DNA of 64,000 nt from Methylocystaceae bacterium (lineage in GTDB: Bacteria > Pseudomonadota > Alphaproteobacteria > Rhodospirillales > Terasakiellaceae), in assembly GCA_013373205.1 (NCBI GenBank), contig JABXIG010000005.1, forward strand, positions 111,675 through 175,674. Direction: 5' to 3'. A program made the translations under genes and the position numbers. Shown in pieces: positions 35,539 to 43,936 of the stretch (position 1 is the first letter of the stretch; each line of letters starts with the position of its first letter). The notes beneath the pieces were generated by a model. It saw nothing but the letters and a program-made list of their open reading frames with translations, did no database searches and was not told the origin of the DNA.

Positions 35539-36687
35539 TCAGCCTTTCCAGACGCAACAAACCGCTGTCAAATCATCATCCAATGGTCTTGGTGCCAATT
35601 CAAGAAAGGGGGCAATAATATCTTCCACGCTTAACAGGCTTTTGCGACCTGCAACCTTTAAGACCATTGCTTCAAGTCCGATTTGCCCAAGATTGAGCTT
35701 TTCTTTACGGCCATGTTCAATCAGCGCATCGCTATAAAAAAACAAAGCATCATTTTTTTTCAGCGATAGAATACGATCTTCATATATTACCCCGTCCGAT
35801 ACCCCCAACGGCACACCTTTACCATCGCCAACTTCGATTTCTTTATCCTGAAAATCAATTTTGATCGGTGGCTGTGTCCCGGCAGCTGCATATTGAAATT
35901 CACTTTTTTCGCGATCAAGAATACCGATCAGAACAGTTGCAAATTGTCCTGTTTGTAATTGCTTACATAACCATGAATTAATCCGTTCAAGGTAACGCGC
36001 GGGGCTCAGGTCCCCAATCGGTTCACTGTCAATTTTACTGTAAAGACGAAATGTATTCATCGCCGCTGCAATGCCATGGCCTGAAAAATCCACCAAATAA
36101 AACATGACCTTTGTCGCAGAAATCAACTGTAACCCCCAAATGTCACCGCCTAAATCAGTTGATGGTTCGTAATGACTGGTCAGCTTTAAATTACAGGCCG
36201 CTTCGATAGCGCGTTGAAATTCATGCGATGGTAACAAGTCTCGTTGCATAATATGGGCGCGATCGAGTTCTTTTTGCATCGTCCCTTGGGTCTTCTTGAC
36301 ATATTCCTTCACCCTATGGACCTGTCGTAAAGAAGTTTCAATCCGTGCCAGCAGCACATCATAATCAATCGGCTTTGTTAAAAAGTCGTCTGCCCCATCG
36401 CGCAACCCTTTTAACATATGCTCGCGTTCCCCATAAGCGGTGAGAAACAAAAACGGCACCGTCCCCCAAGTGGCTGAACTTTCGCGCACCTGCCTTAACA
36501 GTTCAAACCCATCCATATTGGGCATACGCACATCACACAAGACCAGATCGGGACACTTGGTACGGATCAGTTGCAGCCCTTCCACCCCGTCACTGGCTTC
36601 AATCACTTCATAGCCGTTTTCCTGTAATTCCTCACAAATATCTCTTCGAAGGGAGGCTTCATCTTCAATGCAAACAATCCGTTTCAC
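35539..36687 (-). CDS. Receiver-SpoIIE (PP2C-type) phosphatase response regulator
   Basis: The 382-residue protein has an N-terminal receiver with DVRMPNMDGFELL, where the first Asp is the phospho-acceptor, and KPIDYDVLLARI. A coiled-coil linker leads to a SpoIIE/RsbU-type serine phosphatase with YEPSTDLGGDIWG, DFSGHGIAAAM and DALIEHGR. Such proteins dephosphorylate an anti-anti-sigma (STAS) partner when phosphorylated. It starts with GTG, overlapping the upstream ATPase gene by 4 bases (GTGA). Confidence 0.92.
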   Translation of the reverse strand: MKRIVCIEDEASLRRDICEELQENGYEVIEASDGVEGLQLIRTKCPDLVLCDVRMPNMDGFELLRQVRESSATWGTVPFLFLTAYGEREHMLKGLRDGADDFLTKPIDYDVLLARIETSLRQVHRVKEYVKKTQGTMQKELDRAHIMQRDLLPSHEFQRAIEAACNLKLTSHYEPSTDLGGDIWGLQLISATKVMFYLVDFSGHGIAAAMNTFRLYSKIDSEPIGDLSPARYLERINSWLCKQLQTGQFATVLIGILDREKSEFQYAAAGTQPPIKIDFQDKEIEVGDGKGVPLGVSDGVIYEDRILSLKKNDALFFYSDALIEHGRKEKLNLGQIGLEAMVLKVAGRKSLLSVEDIIAPFLELAPRPLDDDLTAVCCVWKG

Positions 36688-37571
36688 AGCAATGTTCCTT
36701 CACCGGCTAAACGAAAGGCACACTGGAGCTGATTGCCTTTGCCCATAAAATTCAACTCGTCCAGTCCCGCTTTTTTCGCAATCGCTATCCCACGACCAGC
36801 CTTGGCAAAACCAACTTGTGCTGTGGCTTGTTCAAGGGTTTCCTGCCAGTTAAAGCCGTCTCCCTGATCTTCAATATCCAGAAAAAACATTTCTGCATCA
36901 CGTTTAACAATCAAACGGACAAATTTATCGCGATGATCTTTCAGTGCGAGGCGGCGATCGATTTCATTCAGCCAGCCCCCATCTTTTTTAAGCTTTAATT
37001 TTTCTTCGGCAGTAATCCCCAAATTGCCATGTTCCACCGCATTGATAAAAAGTTCGCTCAACCCCAAACGCAACAACTTCTTGTGTGGTGCCAGCGCAGC
37101 CAATAACAAGGCAAGTGCCTGCGCCTCTTCCAATGTCTTGAAATGGAATTCGCCTTCATCAATATGCTGAATGCCCCGAACCGTCTTGACCAGTTCATTA
37201 CGAAGGGTGCGGCGTTTTAAATGGCTGGAAAAAAGTGACCAGGCCATTTCCTCCAGCATATCATTGCCGGGATAAACCTGCACATTGTCGAAATGAGATA
37301 GAAAACCTTCTTTATGATGGGCAAGTGTCAGAACAGGGGCCTGACTTTCGCGGATCAGAAGTTCCACATTACCAAAGACTTGACGGCTATCGGGCACATC
37401 ATACTCTTGACCAACGACGACCAAATCAGGTTCCATATGACAGGTTTCGCAGACGAAAGCCCCTGTACAATGTTGAGCATGAAAACCAAGTCGTTCCATA
37501 ATCCGAAAAAGTTCTTTTCGGTTTTCTGTGTCATTTTCCAGAATAAAACAACTTTGGTGATAGTCCGCCAT
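36684..37571 (-). CDS. RsbW-like anti-sigma ATPase with degenerate receiver domain
   Basis: The 295-residue protein has a receiver-shaped N terminus (about 5-120: CFILENDTENRKELFRIM, then PDLVVVGQEYD) in which Gly/Gln stand where the phospho-Asp should be and the conserved Lys is missing. The C-terminal half is a GHKL ATPase of the serine-kinase anti-sigma type, with ELFINAVEHGNLG (N box) and DQGDGFNW (G1 box). It probably phosphorylates the STAS protein encoded just upstream. The pseudo-receiver may bind a partner rather than take phosphate. Confidence 0.87.
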   Translation of the reverse strand: MADYHQSCFILENDTENRKELFRIMERLGFHAQHCTGAFVCETCHMEPDLVVVGQEYDVPDSRQVFGNVELLIRESQAPVLTLAHHKEGFLSHFDNVQVYPGNDMLEEMAWSLFSSHLKRRTLRNELVKTVRGIQHIDEGEFHFKTLEEAQALALLLAALAPHKKLLRLGLSELFINAVEHGNLGITAEEKLKLKKDGGWLNEIDRRLALKDHRDKFVRLIVKRDAEMFFLDIEDQGDGFNWQETLEQATAQVGFAKAGRGIAIAKKAGLDELNFMGKGNQLQCAFRLAGEGTLL

Positions 37572-37586
37572 CTTCTTCCTTAAACA

Positions 37587-37895
37587 TCAAGATGTTTCAT
37601 AAGGGATCAGACTGCTAAATTCTGATATATCCAGAATATCGCGCACAGCACTGTTCCCAACACGTAACGTCAGCTGTTTGTCCACGTCTTCGCACATTTC
37701 TTTCAAGACCAGCAACAACCCTAGTCCGGCAGAGTCAAGAAAAGACAACTGGCTAAGGTCAGCGACACACTTTTGGCCCGCACGTTTGGTCACATCAAAA
37801 CACAAGCTGCGAAACTGTTCTTCATCAGAAACTGTCAATTCACCATTTAAATCAATGGTGACACCTGTTTGATCCTCTTTTACAGAATAATCCAT
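37587..37895 (-). CDS. STAS-domain anti-anti-sigma factor
   Basis: The 102-residue single-domain protein contains DLSQLSFLDSAGLGLLLVL, the conserved strand-turn-helix with the phosphorylatable Ser in DSAG. It would be phosphorylated by the ATPase encoded downstream and dephosphorylated by the SpoIIE protein, and so switch partners. The gap to the next gene is 15 bases and to the upstream kinase gene 66 bases, consistent with one operon. Confidence 0.92.
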   Translation of the reverse strand: MDYSVKEDQTGVTIDLNGELTVSDEEQFRSLCFDVTKRAGQKCVADLSQLSFLDSAGLGLLLVLKEMCEDVDKQLTLRVGNSAVRDILDISEFSSLIPYETS

Positions 37896-37961
37896 CGCCC
37901 TTCCCCTATTTCCCTATAGTATATGTCTAAAGACTTGCTTGCTTCACACCTAAGTGTAAGC

Positions 37962-40844
37962 CTAATCTGCTACCTCTGACAATCTTTCATCACATGGCAA
38001 GCACATATAAAAGCGCGTCCCTTGTTCTTCGCGATTTTCACAAAGGATTTCCCCTTTATGAATTTCAACGATTTGCTTGACGATACTTAGCCCCAGCCCT
38101 GTCCCTTCCACATCCATCACCCCTTGTGCCCGATAAAAGCGGTTATAGATATGCGGCACATCTTCGTCTAAAATCCCAATCCCATGATCGGCAACCCCAA
38201 TAGTGACAAAGTCATCATCCTGGGTCATAGTGACGTCAATATTTGTTCTCTTCGGCGAATATTTCGCCGCATTGCTGATTAGATTGGATAAAGCAATTTC
38301 AAACAATTCCGGATCAATCGGCGCCTCTATTTCATCCGGAATATCCATCAGGCAGATCGGGTGATCTTTTACGATTTCGCGTTGCTTGTCACATACCTTT
38401 TTGATAACCGCAGACACATTGATTTTTTGGGGTTTGAATTCCAGTTTGCGGTTTTCAATCCGCTGTGTAGCAATGGTATTTTCGATCAGTTTCAACAACC
38501 GCCGGACACCGTCGCGAATGCCGTGCAATCGTTTGACGGCATCCTCATCATCCAGCTTGCCTTTACGACGCAGTAAACGTTGGGCAGCGCTATCAATAAT
38601 CGCCAGCGGATTTTTAAACTCATGGGAAACCACAGACACAAAAATCTTTTGCTGTTCGTTGACTTCCTGTTGGCGTTGCAGGGCAAAGGCGAGGTCTTCA
38701 GCCTGACGTTTTAACAATTCCTGCTGATCTTTAAACGATGTCACATCTGTATGCACCACGATTGTCCCGCCTGACGGGGTTTTACGTCGCCGCGTCTGAA
38801 TCCAGCGCCCATCGGTCAGTTGGATTTCATCCCCACTGATCCCGGCATGGATATGGGCAAGTCGTCTTTGGCGTTCTATCTCATCTTCACCTGTGCGCAG
38901 GCTTTGCAATTCGATCAAACGTTCAACAGAGGCACCGGGTCTTAGTTCTGGCGCCATTTCCGGAAAAAAGTTCTTCACTTGACCGCTTGAAAACTCAAGT
39001 CGATGTTGATTGTCATATACTAAAATGGCGTTATCTGCCGCATTGATTGATGCAATCAGGCTCTCACGCGTGTCCTGCACTTCACGGGTTCTTTCCTCAA
39101 CCAATTGCGCTAGTTTATCGTGATGGTCTTTTAGTTCATCCTCAGCCTTTTTGCGTTGGGTATAATCCAGATACTGACAGATGATTTTTTCAAGTTTACC
39201 TGCTTTGTTGTAAATCGCCGTATAACTTGACATCAGCCAAAGGTCAGCGCCATTTCCCGCGATCATGCGCTGTTCACATTGAAAGGTATCCATGGGGCGG
39301 TGGCGCACACCATCTAACCAATCAAGAAAGGCATCGCGCACATCCGGATGCAGGAATTCTTTAATATGACGGGTGTGCAGTTCACTGGAGCGATAGCCCA
39401 ACAGTTGCTGCATGGCCCTGTTGCTTTCCTGAACATAAGCTTCCGCATCTATGATCGCCATGGGAACAGCGCCAAGTAAAAAAGCCTGCCTAAATTGTCG
39501 GTCAGTATAGCGCAGTCTTTCTTCGGTTTCCTTTTGTTTGGAAATATCGCGTAAAATGACCATCCAGGATTTATCGTCCAGATCTGCAACAGCAACAATC
39601 CGCACTTCGACCAACACGCTTGGGGCTTGTTTCTGCGCTAATTCGATAATCTGCGGCTCGGCAAACGGGTCCGTATCTTTTGAGTGGCGATAACTAAGGG
39701 GAAAGATCAACTGGTCAAATATGCGCGAGCCCATCAATTCAGCCAGATGGTGCCCTATAAATTCAGCTTCGGACTTGTCAAATAAACCCAGCGCCTTTTG
39801 ATTACCGAATGTGATAAAACACCCTTTATCCAAAGTCACAACCGCATCAAAAGTCACATTCATGAAATGATTCAAAAACAGGTTTCGATCTGTTAAGTCA
39901 CGGGTTTTTCGATAGATACTGTCTTCCAGTCCATATTGATATTGGCGATGCTGAATAAGGACCACCAACACCATCAAAGTTACCAACATGCCCAAAAAAG
40001 AAACCCCGGCCCAAATGAAAAAATATTGCTGGTGATGAGTGGCCTGAAAGGACAATTCCATCGCGCGCCCGGCAACCGTAAAGGTCGATGTAGTCATGTC
40101 TTGATTATTTTTGGGCGGCTCCCAGTTTTTTTGATAAAGGACTTTATCATGTGAACCTGTGGTATCGACGAGTTGCAACCTGTCAATCTGGGTGATGCGG
40201 CTTTTCAAAAGGTGGTCAATATAATCCCCAAAATCAAACTGCCCTAACACCACGCCTTTGACCGGTACGTCTGCACCTTCATACAATCGCTCAATGGAAA
40301 GGGCTGCCCAATAGCTTTTTTCATCCCCCTTATCAAACGCCAAAAGCGATGAGCTGACAGGGCGCATCAGCAAACGACGGTTTTGTGAGGCTGCGGTTAA
40401 AAAACCTTGCATGCCCGGCAGGTTCAACACATTCTTTTCTGCAAATCGCTCATCATTTGTGGGATGGCTCATCATCACTTTATAGCGGCCTTCCCCATCC
40501 TCATCCACACCACCAGAAATCCAGTGAATACGTTTTAAACTTGGAAAACGCACCAACGTTGTTGAGACAAAAACCTCAAAATTGACTTCAGAAAAATCGG
40601 AACTCGCCAGAATAACGTTTTTAAGCGTGTGCATCACTTCGGTGGCAGACAAAATCTCGCCTTTAATCTCCCCACCCATCGCCTTTCCCCATTGGCTGTG
40701 ATAGGCCGCTTCTTCATTTTCAAGCCACAGGCGCATGACCCCGCCAACAGATACGGACAGAAAAACACCAAAAAGACCGATCAGAATGAAACCGATCAGC
40801 CCCCTTTTTTCATACAGGAAATCATTTTTTTTCATTTTTTGCAT
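37962..40844 (-). CDS. CHASE-like/multi-PAS hybrid-input sensor histidine kinase
   Basis: The 960-residue kinase has membrane segments at about 15-37 and 284-299 around a CHASE-like extracytoplasmic domain (contains RFPSLKRIHWISGG). Three PAS domains follow at about 325-440, 450-565 and 595-705, the last after a coiled coil. The H box is VVSHEFKNPLAIID (H741), and the HATPase domain has LSNLISNAAKYSP, DHGIGI and GTGLGLSIV. It has no receiver of its own, so the receiver-SpoIIE protein in the same operon is the likely target. Start 40844 has a GAGGA site upstream; the in-frame extension to 40997 would overlap dodecin. Confidence 0.9.
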   Translation of the reverse strand: MQKMKKNDFLYEKRGLIGFILIGLFGVFLSVSVGGVMRLWLENEEAAYHSQWGKAMGGEIKGEILSATEVMHTLKNVILASSDFSEVNFEVFVSTTLVRFPSLKRIHWISGGVDEDGEGRYKVMMSHPTNDERFAEKNVLNLPGMQGFLTAASQNRRLLMRPVSSSLLAFDKGDEKSYWAALSIERLYEGADVPVKGVVLGQFDFGDYIDHLLKSRITQIDRLQLVDTTGSHDKVLYQKNWEPPKNNQDMTTSTFTVAGRAMELSFQATHHQQYFFIWAGVSFLGMLVTLMVLVVLIQHRQYQYGLEDSIYRKTRDLTDRNLFLNHFMNVTFDAVVTLDKGCFITFGNQKALGLFDKSEAEFIGHHLAELMGSRIFDQLIFPLSYRHSKDTDPFAEPQIIELAQKQAPSVLVEVRIVAVADLDDKSWMVILRDISKQKETEERLRYTDRQFRQAFLLGAVPMAIIDAEAYVQESNRAMQQLLGYRSSELHTRHIKEFLHPDVRDAFLDWLDGVRHRPMDTFQCEQRMIAGNGADLWLMSSYTAIYNKAGKLEKIICQYLDYTQRKKAEDELKDHHDKLAQLVEERTREVQDTRESLIASINAADNAILVYDNQHRLEFSSGQVKNFFPEMAPELRPGASVERLIELQSLRTGEDEIERQRRLAHIHAGISGDEIQLTDGRWIQTRRRKTPSGGTIVVHTDVTSFKDQQELLKRQAEDLAFALQRQQEVNEQQKIFVSVVSHEFKNPLAIIDSAAQRLLRRKGKLDDEDAVKRLHGIRDGVRRLLKLIENTIATQRIENRKLEFKPQKINVSAVIKKVCDKQREIVKDHPICLMDIPDEIEAPIDPELFEIALSNLISNAAKYSPKRTNIDVTMTQDDDFVTIGVADHGIGILDEDVPHIYNRFYRAQGVMDVEGTGLGLSIVKQIVEIHKGEILCENREEQGTRFYMCLPCDERLSEVAD

Positions 40845-40906
40845 GAATTCCTCACACCCCACCCCATATCTTACACTAGGCCACAAAATTAAATAAGGGG
40901 TTAACC

Positions 40907-41113
40907 ATGTCAGATCATGTCTATAAAAAAGTCGAACTTGTTGGATCGTCCAAAACATCCATCGAAGATGCCATCGAAACAGCCCTCGCCAAGGCACATA
41001 AAAGCCTGAAACATATCGACTGGTTTGAAGTTCAGGAAACCCGCGGCCATGTCGTTGATGGCAAAGTCGGCCACTACCAAGTCGTCCTCAAAGTTGGTTT
41101 TCGCCTTGAATAA
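40907..41113 (+). CDS. Dodecin
   Basis: The 68-residue protein matches the dodecin family: VYKKVELVGSSKTSIEDAI, then WFEVQETRGHV with the flavin-stacking Trp, and HYQVVLKVGFRLE at the end. Dodecins form dodecameric cages that store or buffer flavins. AAGGGG lies upstream of ATG 40907. It is divergent from the histidine kinase, with 62 bases between. Confidence 0.95.
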   Translation: MSDHVYKKVELVGSSKTSIEDAIETALAKAHKSLKHIDWFEVQETRGHVVDGKVGHYQVVLKVGFRLE

Positions 41114-41140
41114 ATAAAAATCGCGCGTATATTGCGCGCC

Positions 41141-42130
41141 ATGTCAGATAAAACCAAAAAACTTGATCGCCGCTTGAGCGTTGCCCCCATGATGGACTGG
41201 ACGGATCGTCATCAGAGGGTGTTTATGCGTGGCTTGACGAAAGAGACCTTGCTTTATACCGAAATGGTGGTCGCCCCGGCGATTATCTTTGGCAAGGATG
41301 GGCCCGGGCGTTTTTTGGATTATAACGAGATTGAACATCCTGTTGCCCTGCAACTGGGCGGCAGTGATCCAGACCAACTGGCAGAATGTTGCAAAATCGC
41401 GCAAAAATGGGGCTATGACGAGATTAACCTGAACGCAGGCTGTCCCAGTGATCGGGTAAGTGCCGGACGTTTTGGGGCCTGTTTGATGGCCGAACCGGAC
41501 TTGGTTGCTGACTGTATCAAGGCGATGCAGGATGCCTGTGATCTGCCCATTACATTGAAACACCGCATCGGGATTGATGATCTGGACAGTTATGAATTGC
41601 TGGCCAAGTTTATTGATACAGTGGCCCAAACAGGGTGTGAGACCTTTATCGTTCATGCACGCAAGGCCTGGCTGAAAGGTCTAAGCCCAAAACAAAACCG
41701 CGAAATCCCACCCTTGCGCCACGATATCGTGCATGAGGTCAAAAAAGATTTCCCCCATCTTGAAATTATCCTCAACGGCGGGATATTAACTGTTGAAGAA
41801 GCCGTAAACCATCTGGATAAAGTCGATGGTGTCATGATCGGGCGCGCAGCTTATGAGACGCCTTATATCATGGCCAATGCTGATCAGGTAATCTTCGGGT
41901 GTGATACCCCGATTACAGATCGCATGGCTGCGCTTGAACAGTTCCTGCCCTATGTGGAAGAACAAGTCAGCAAGGATGTTTATTTACGCCATATGGCCAA
42001 GCACCTGTTTGGCCTGTTTCAAGGGTTGCGCGGGGCGAAAGCCTGGCGACGTTATATCAGCGAACATATGTTTGAAACAAATGCCGGACCTGAAGTCCTG
42101 CAAAAAGCAGCCGAATTGATTGAGGCTTAA
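41141..42130 (+). CDS. dusA: tRNA-dihydrouridine synthase A
   Basis: The 329-residue FMN enzyme reduces uridine 20/20a in tRNA D-loops. VAPMMDWTDRHQR opens the barrel, LNAGCPSDRVSAGRFGACL carries the catalytic Cys, and FIVHARKAWLKGLSPKQNR is typical of DusA rather than DusB/C. ATG 41141 is chosen; an in-frame TTG at 41132 is less likely. Confidence 0.95.
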   Translation: MSDKTKKLDRRLSVAPMMDWTDRHQRVFMRGLTKETLLYTEMVVAPAIIFGKDGPGRFLDYNEIEHPVALQLGGSDPDQLAECCKIAQKWGYDEINLNAGCPSDRVSAGRFGACLMAEPDLVADCIKAMQDACDLPITLKHRIGIDDLDSYELLAKFIDTVAQTGCETFIVHARKAWLKGLSPKQNREIPPLRHDIVHEVKKDFPHLEIILNGGILTVEEAVNHLDKVDGVMIGRAAYETPYIMANADQVIFGCDTPITDRMAALEQFLPYVEEQVSKDVYLRHMAKHLFGLFQGLRGAKAWRRYISEHMFETNAGPEVLQKAAELIEA

Positions 42131-42201
42131 CAACGCTTTCTTCTTGAATAGAAACCGCCAGAACATTATAAAAATATAAACTACACACGAAAGCAACGTC
42201 C

Positions 42202-42612
42202 GTGCCCATACGCAAAGTATATTGGAGCGACAAGCTCTCAACCGAGTTATGCACCCTTGACAAGGATCATCAAAACCTGATTGAAGCGTTTAACGATTTC
42301 GTTCAGGCCATCCACGATGAACAGTCAACGGATAGACTATGCGATATGTTTCAGGACATGATCGACGAGATCCTGCGTCATTTTGCCTTTGAAGAAAAAA
42401 TGATGAAGAATATCCAGTTCACAGGATATCTTAAACATAAACAGCATCACGAAACCTTGGCCAAAGATGCCAGTGAAGTCCTGGAAGAATTACGCAACAG
42501 CGATAGTCCAAAAGATACACTGGCGTCGGCTAATTTTTTGCGCGCACTCGTGCTCAAACATATGGTTGAGCAGGATCTGGAGATCAAAGAATATATCTTG
42601 CAGGGGCTTTAA
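42202..42612 (+). CDS. Bacteriohemerythrin
   Basis: The 136-residue four-helix protein has the di-iron ligand pattern: DKDHQNLIEAFN, HFAFEEKMM (H...E), LKHKQHHETL (H...H) and LKHMVEQDLEIKEYI (H...D). Such proteins bind oxygen and often act in oxygen sensing or delivery; many chemotaxis genes are nearby. The start is GTG 42202 without an obvious Shine-Dalgarno. Confidence 0.93.
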   Translation: MPIRKVYWSDKLSTELCTLDKDHQNLIEAFNDFVQAIHDEQSTDRLCDMFQDMIDEILRHFAFEEKMMKNIQFTGYLKHKQHHETLAKDASEVLEELRNSDSPKDTLASANFLRALVLKHMVEQDLEIKEYILQGL

Positions 42613-43128
42613 TTACTTGCTGCAGTAATATTCAATCAAATATGGAAACTCTTTTTTCGCCGTCCATTGCACAACATCAAGCGGGTTTTTATCCGTTGGC
42701 ACCTGATTTGTCGGTAGCATGCCCACCTGTTCATTTGCGCAATCCGCATAAACCGTCAGGTTCATCGGATCAGCATATTCCTGAATCATCACCAAGGCCC
42801 CTTCAACAACATCCGTTTCAGGGATCTGGTAAGGTTCTTTCTTGGCATTGATGGCGACAAAATGAGACACACGTGGAACAAGGAACGTCCACGGGGCAAA
42901 GATGCTGGAAGTGCGATATTCCTGTTGAACAATGATATCGTCATCATAACTGGCAACCATACGATCAAACCAACTATAGCTCATATAGATATTAAATGAA
43001 AACAAGGTGATGCCCGCGATCATCGGCAACAGGAATTTAGGGAGTTGCACACGTAAATATCGTGCAATCGCCCAAATTGGCCCACACACAACAAAGACCA
43101 GACAGACGGCAATCAAAATTGTCCACAT
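42613..43128 (-). CDS. Hypothetical protein with two N-terminal membrane segments
   Basis: The 171-residue protein has hydrophobic segments at about 3-22 and 32-52, followed by a soluble domain of about 115 residues with two cysteines, one in DCANEQVG and one near the C terminus (EYYCSK), possibly disulphide-bonded in the periplasm. I recognise no family. It is convergent with the hemerythrin gene, with no gap between the two stops. Confidence 0.65.
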   Translation of the reverse strand: MWTILIAVCLVFVVCGPIWAIARYLRVQLPKFLLPMIAGITLFSFNIYMSYSWFDRMVASYDDDIIVQQEYRTSSIFAPWTFLVPRVSHFVAINAKKEPYQIPETDVVEGALVMIQEYADPMNLTVYADCANEQVGMLPTNQVPTDKNPLDVVQWTAKKEFPYLIEYYCSK

Positions 43129-43218
43129 AAGGAAATCTTCTTTTATCCAGAGATTACAAAAGGTCCGTGAAAATGCGAGAAAACTTAGGGTTTGTCAATC
43201 TTTTGACCACCTAAAAGG

Positions 43219-43917
43219 TTATTTATTTCGAAACATAATCTCGCGTAACGTGATCTGTTCGCCTTTCGCTGCTTTATGGGCAAGCTGGGCGAGAAATAAT
43301 TCCCCGGACGCCACCGCATCAACCAAGGCATTATGGGCACGATAGCGCGGCAAGTTATAGCCTTCACGTGCTTTGGCCAGACGCAACACACCGCCGTCAA
43401 TGGGCTGGTTGCGTTGTTGGCGATTACGTTTTTCAAGCTCCAGCGTATCCACCGCACGGGTCAACAGCGGATAGCCGTAAATCCGTTCACAAGCCGCATT
43501 TAAAAATCCGATCTCAATCGGGGCATGATGAGCAAGCAACACCCGACCAGATAACGCCAGCAATACATGGGGGAGAATTTCTTCCAACGGTTCAGCCTCT
43601 GCCAGACGGTCATCGGTCAGGCCATGCACAATCACGCTATCTTCCGGCAGGGCATGTGATGGTTTCACCAAATAATGCGCAGATTCAGACAGAACCACAT
43701 TTTGATTAACAATCGGGGCAAAACCAATACTCAGTATTTCATCTTTTTGCGGGTTTAATCCGGTCAATTCCAGATCGATGCACAGAAATTCCAGCTCCTT
43801 ATAATCCGTTTCCGGCCAAGGGATCGGTTTTCTGTAATAATCTTTCATTGGTCCGTCCGGCATCCGGATCAAGTACCATTCACGGCGCAGGTCCGGCCCC
43901 AATAGGCGCTTCCACAT
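43219..43917 (-). CDS. DEDDh 3'-5' exonuclease (DnaQ-like)
   Basis: The 232-residue protein has the exonuclease motifs CIDLELTGLNPQKDEILSIG (ExoI, DxE), HHAPIEIGFLN (ExoII) and YRAHNALVDAVASG (ExoIII, H...D). Such proteins sit next to the cNMP/CBS/DUF294 gene and symporter genes in several proteobacteria. Start 43917 lies 19 bases after the upstream stop. The role in this cluster is not known. Confidence 0.87.
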   Translation of the reverse strand: MWKRLLGPDLRREWYLIRMPDGPMKDYYRKPIPWPETDYKELEFLCIDLELTGLNPQKDEILSIGFAPIVNQNVVLSESAHYLVKPSHALPEDSVIVHGLTDDRLAEAEPLEEILPHVLLALSGRVLLAHHAPIEIGFLNAACERIYGYPLLTRAVDTLELEKRNRQQRNQPIDGGVLRLAKAREGYNLPRYRAHNALVDAVASGELFLAQLAHKAAKGEQITLREIMFRNK

Positions 43918-43936
43918 ATCCCCATATCCCTTTTTC

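Noticed and set aside
40845..40997. Longer start of the large histidine kinase at 40997
   Set aside because: It would run through the dodecin start, and the added residues resemble no domain; a good ribosome site lies at 40844.
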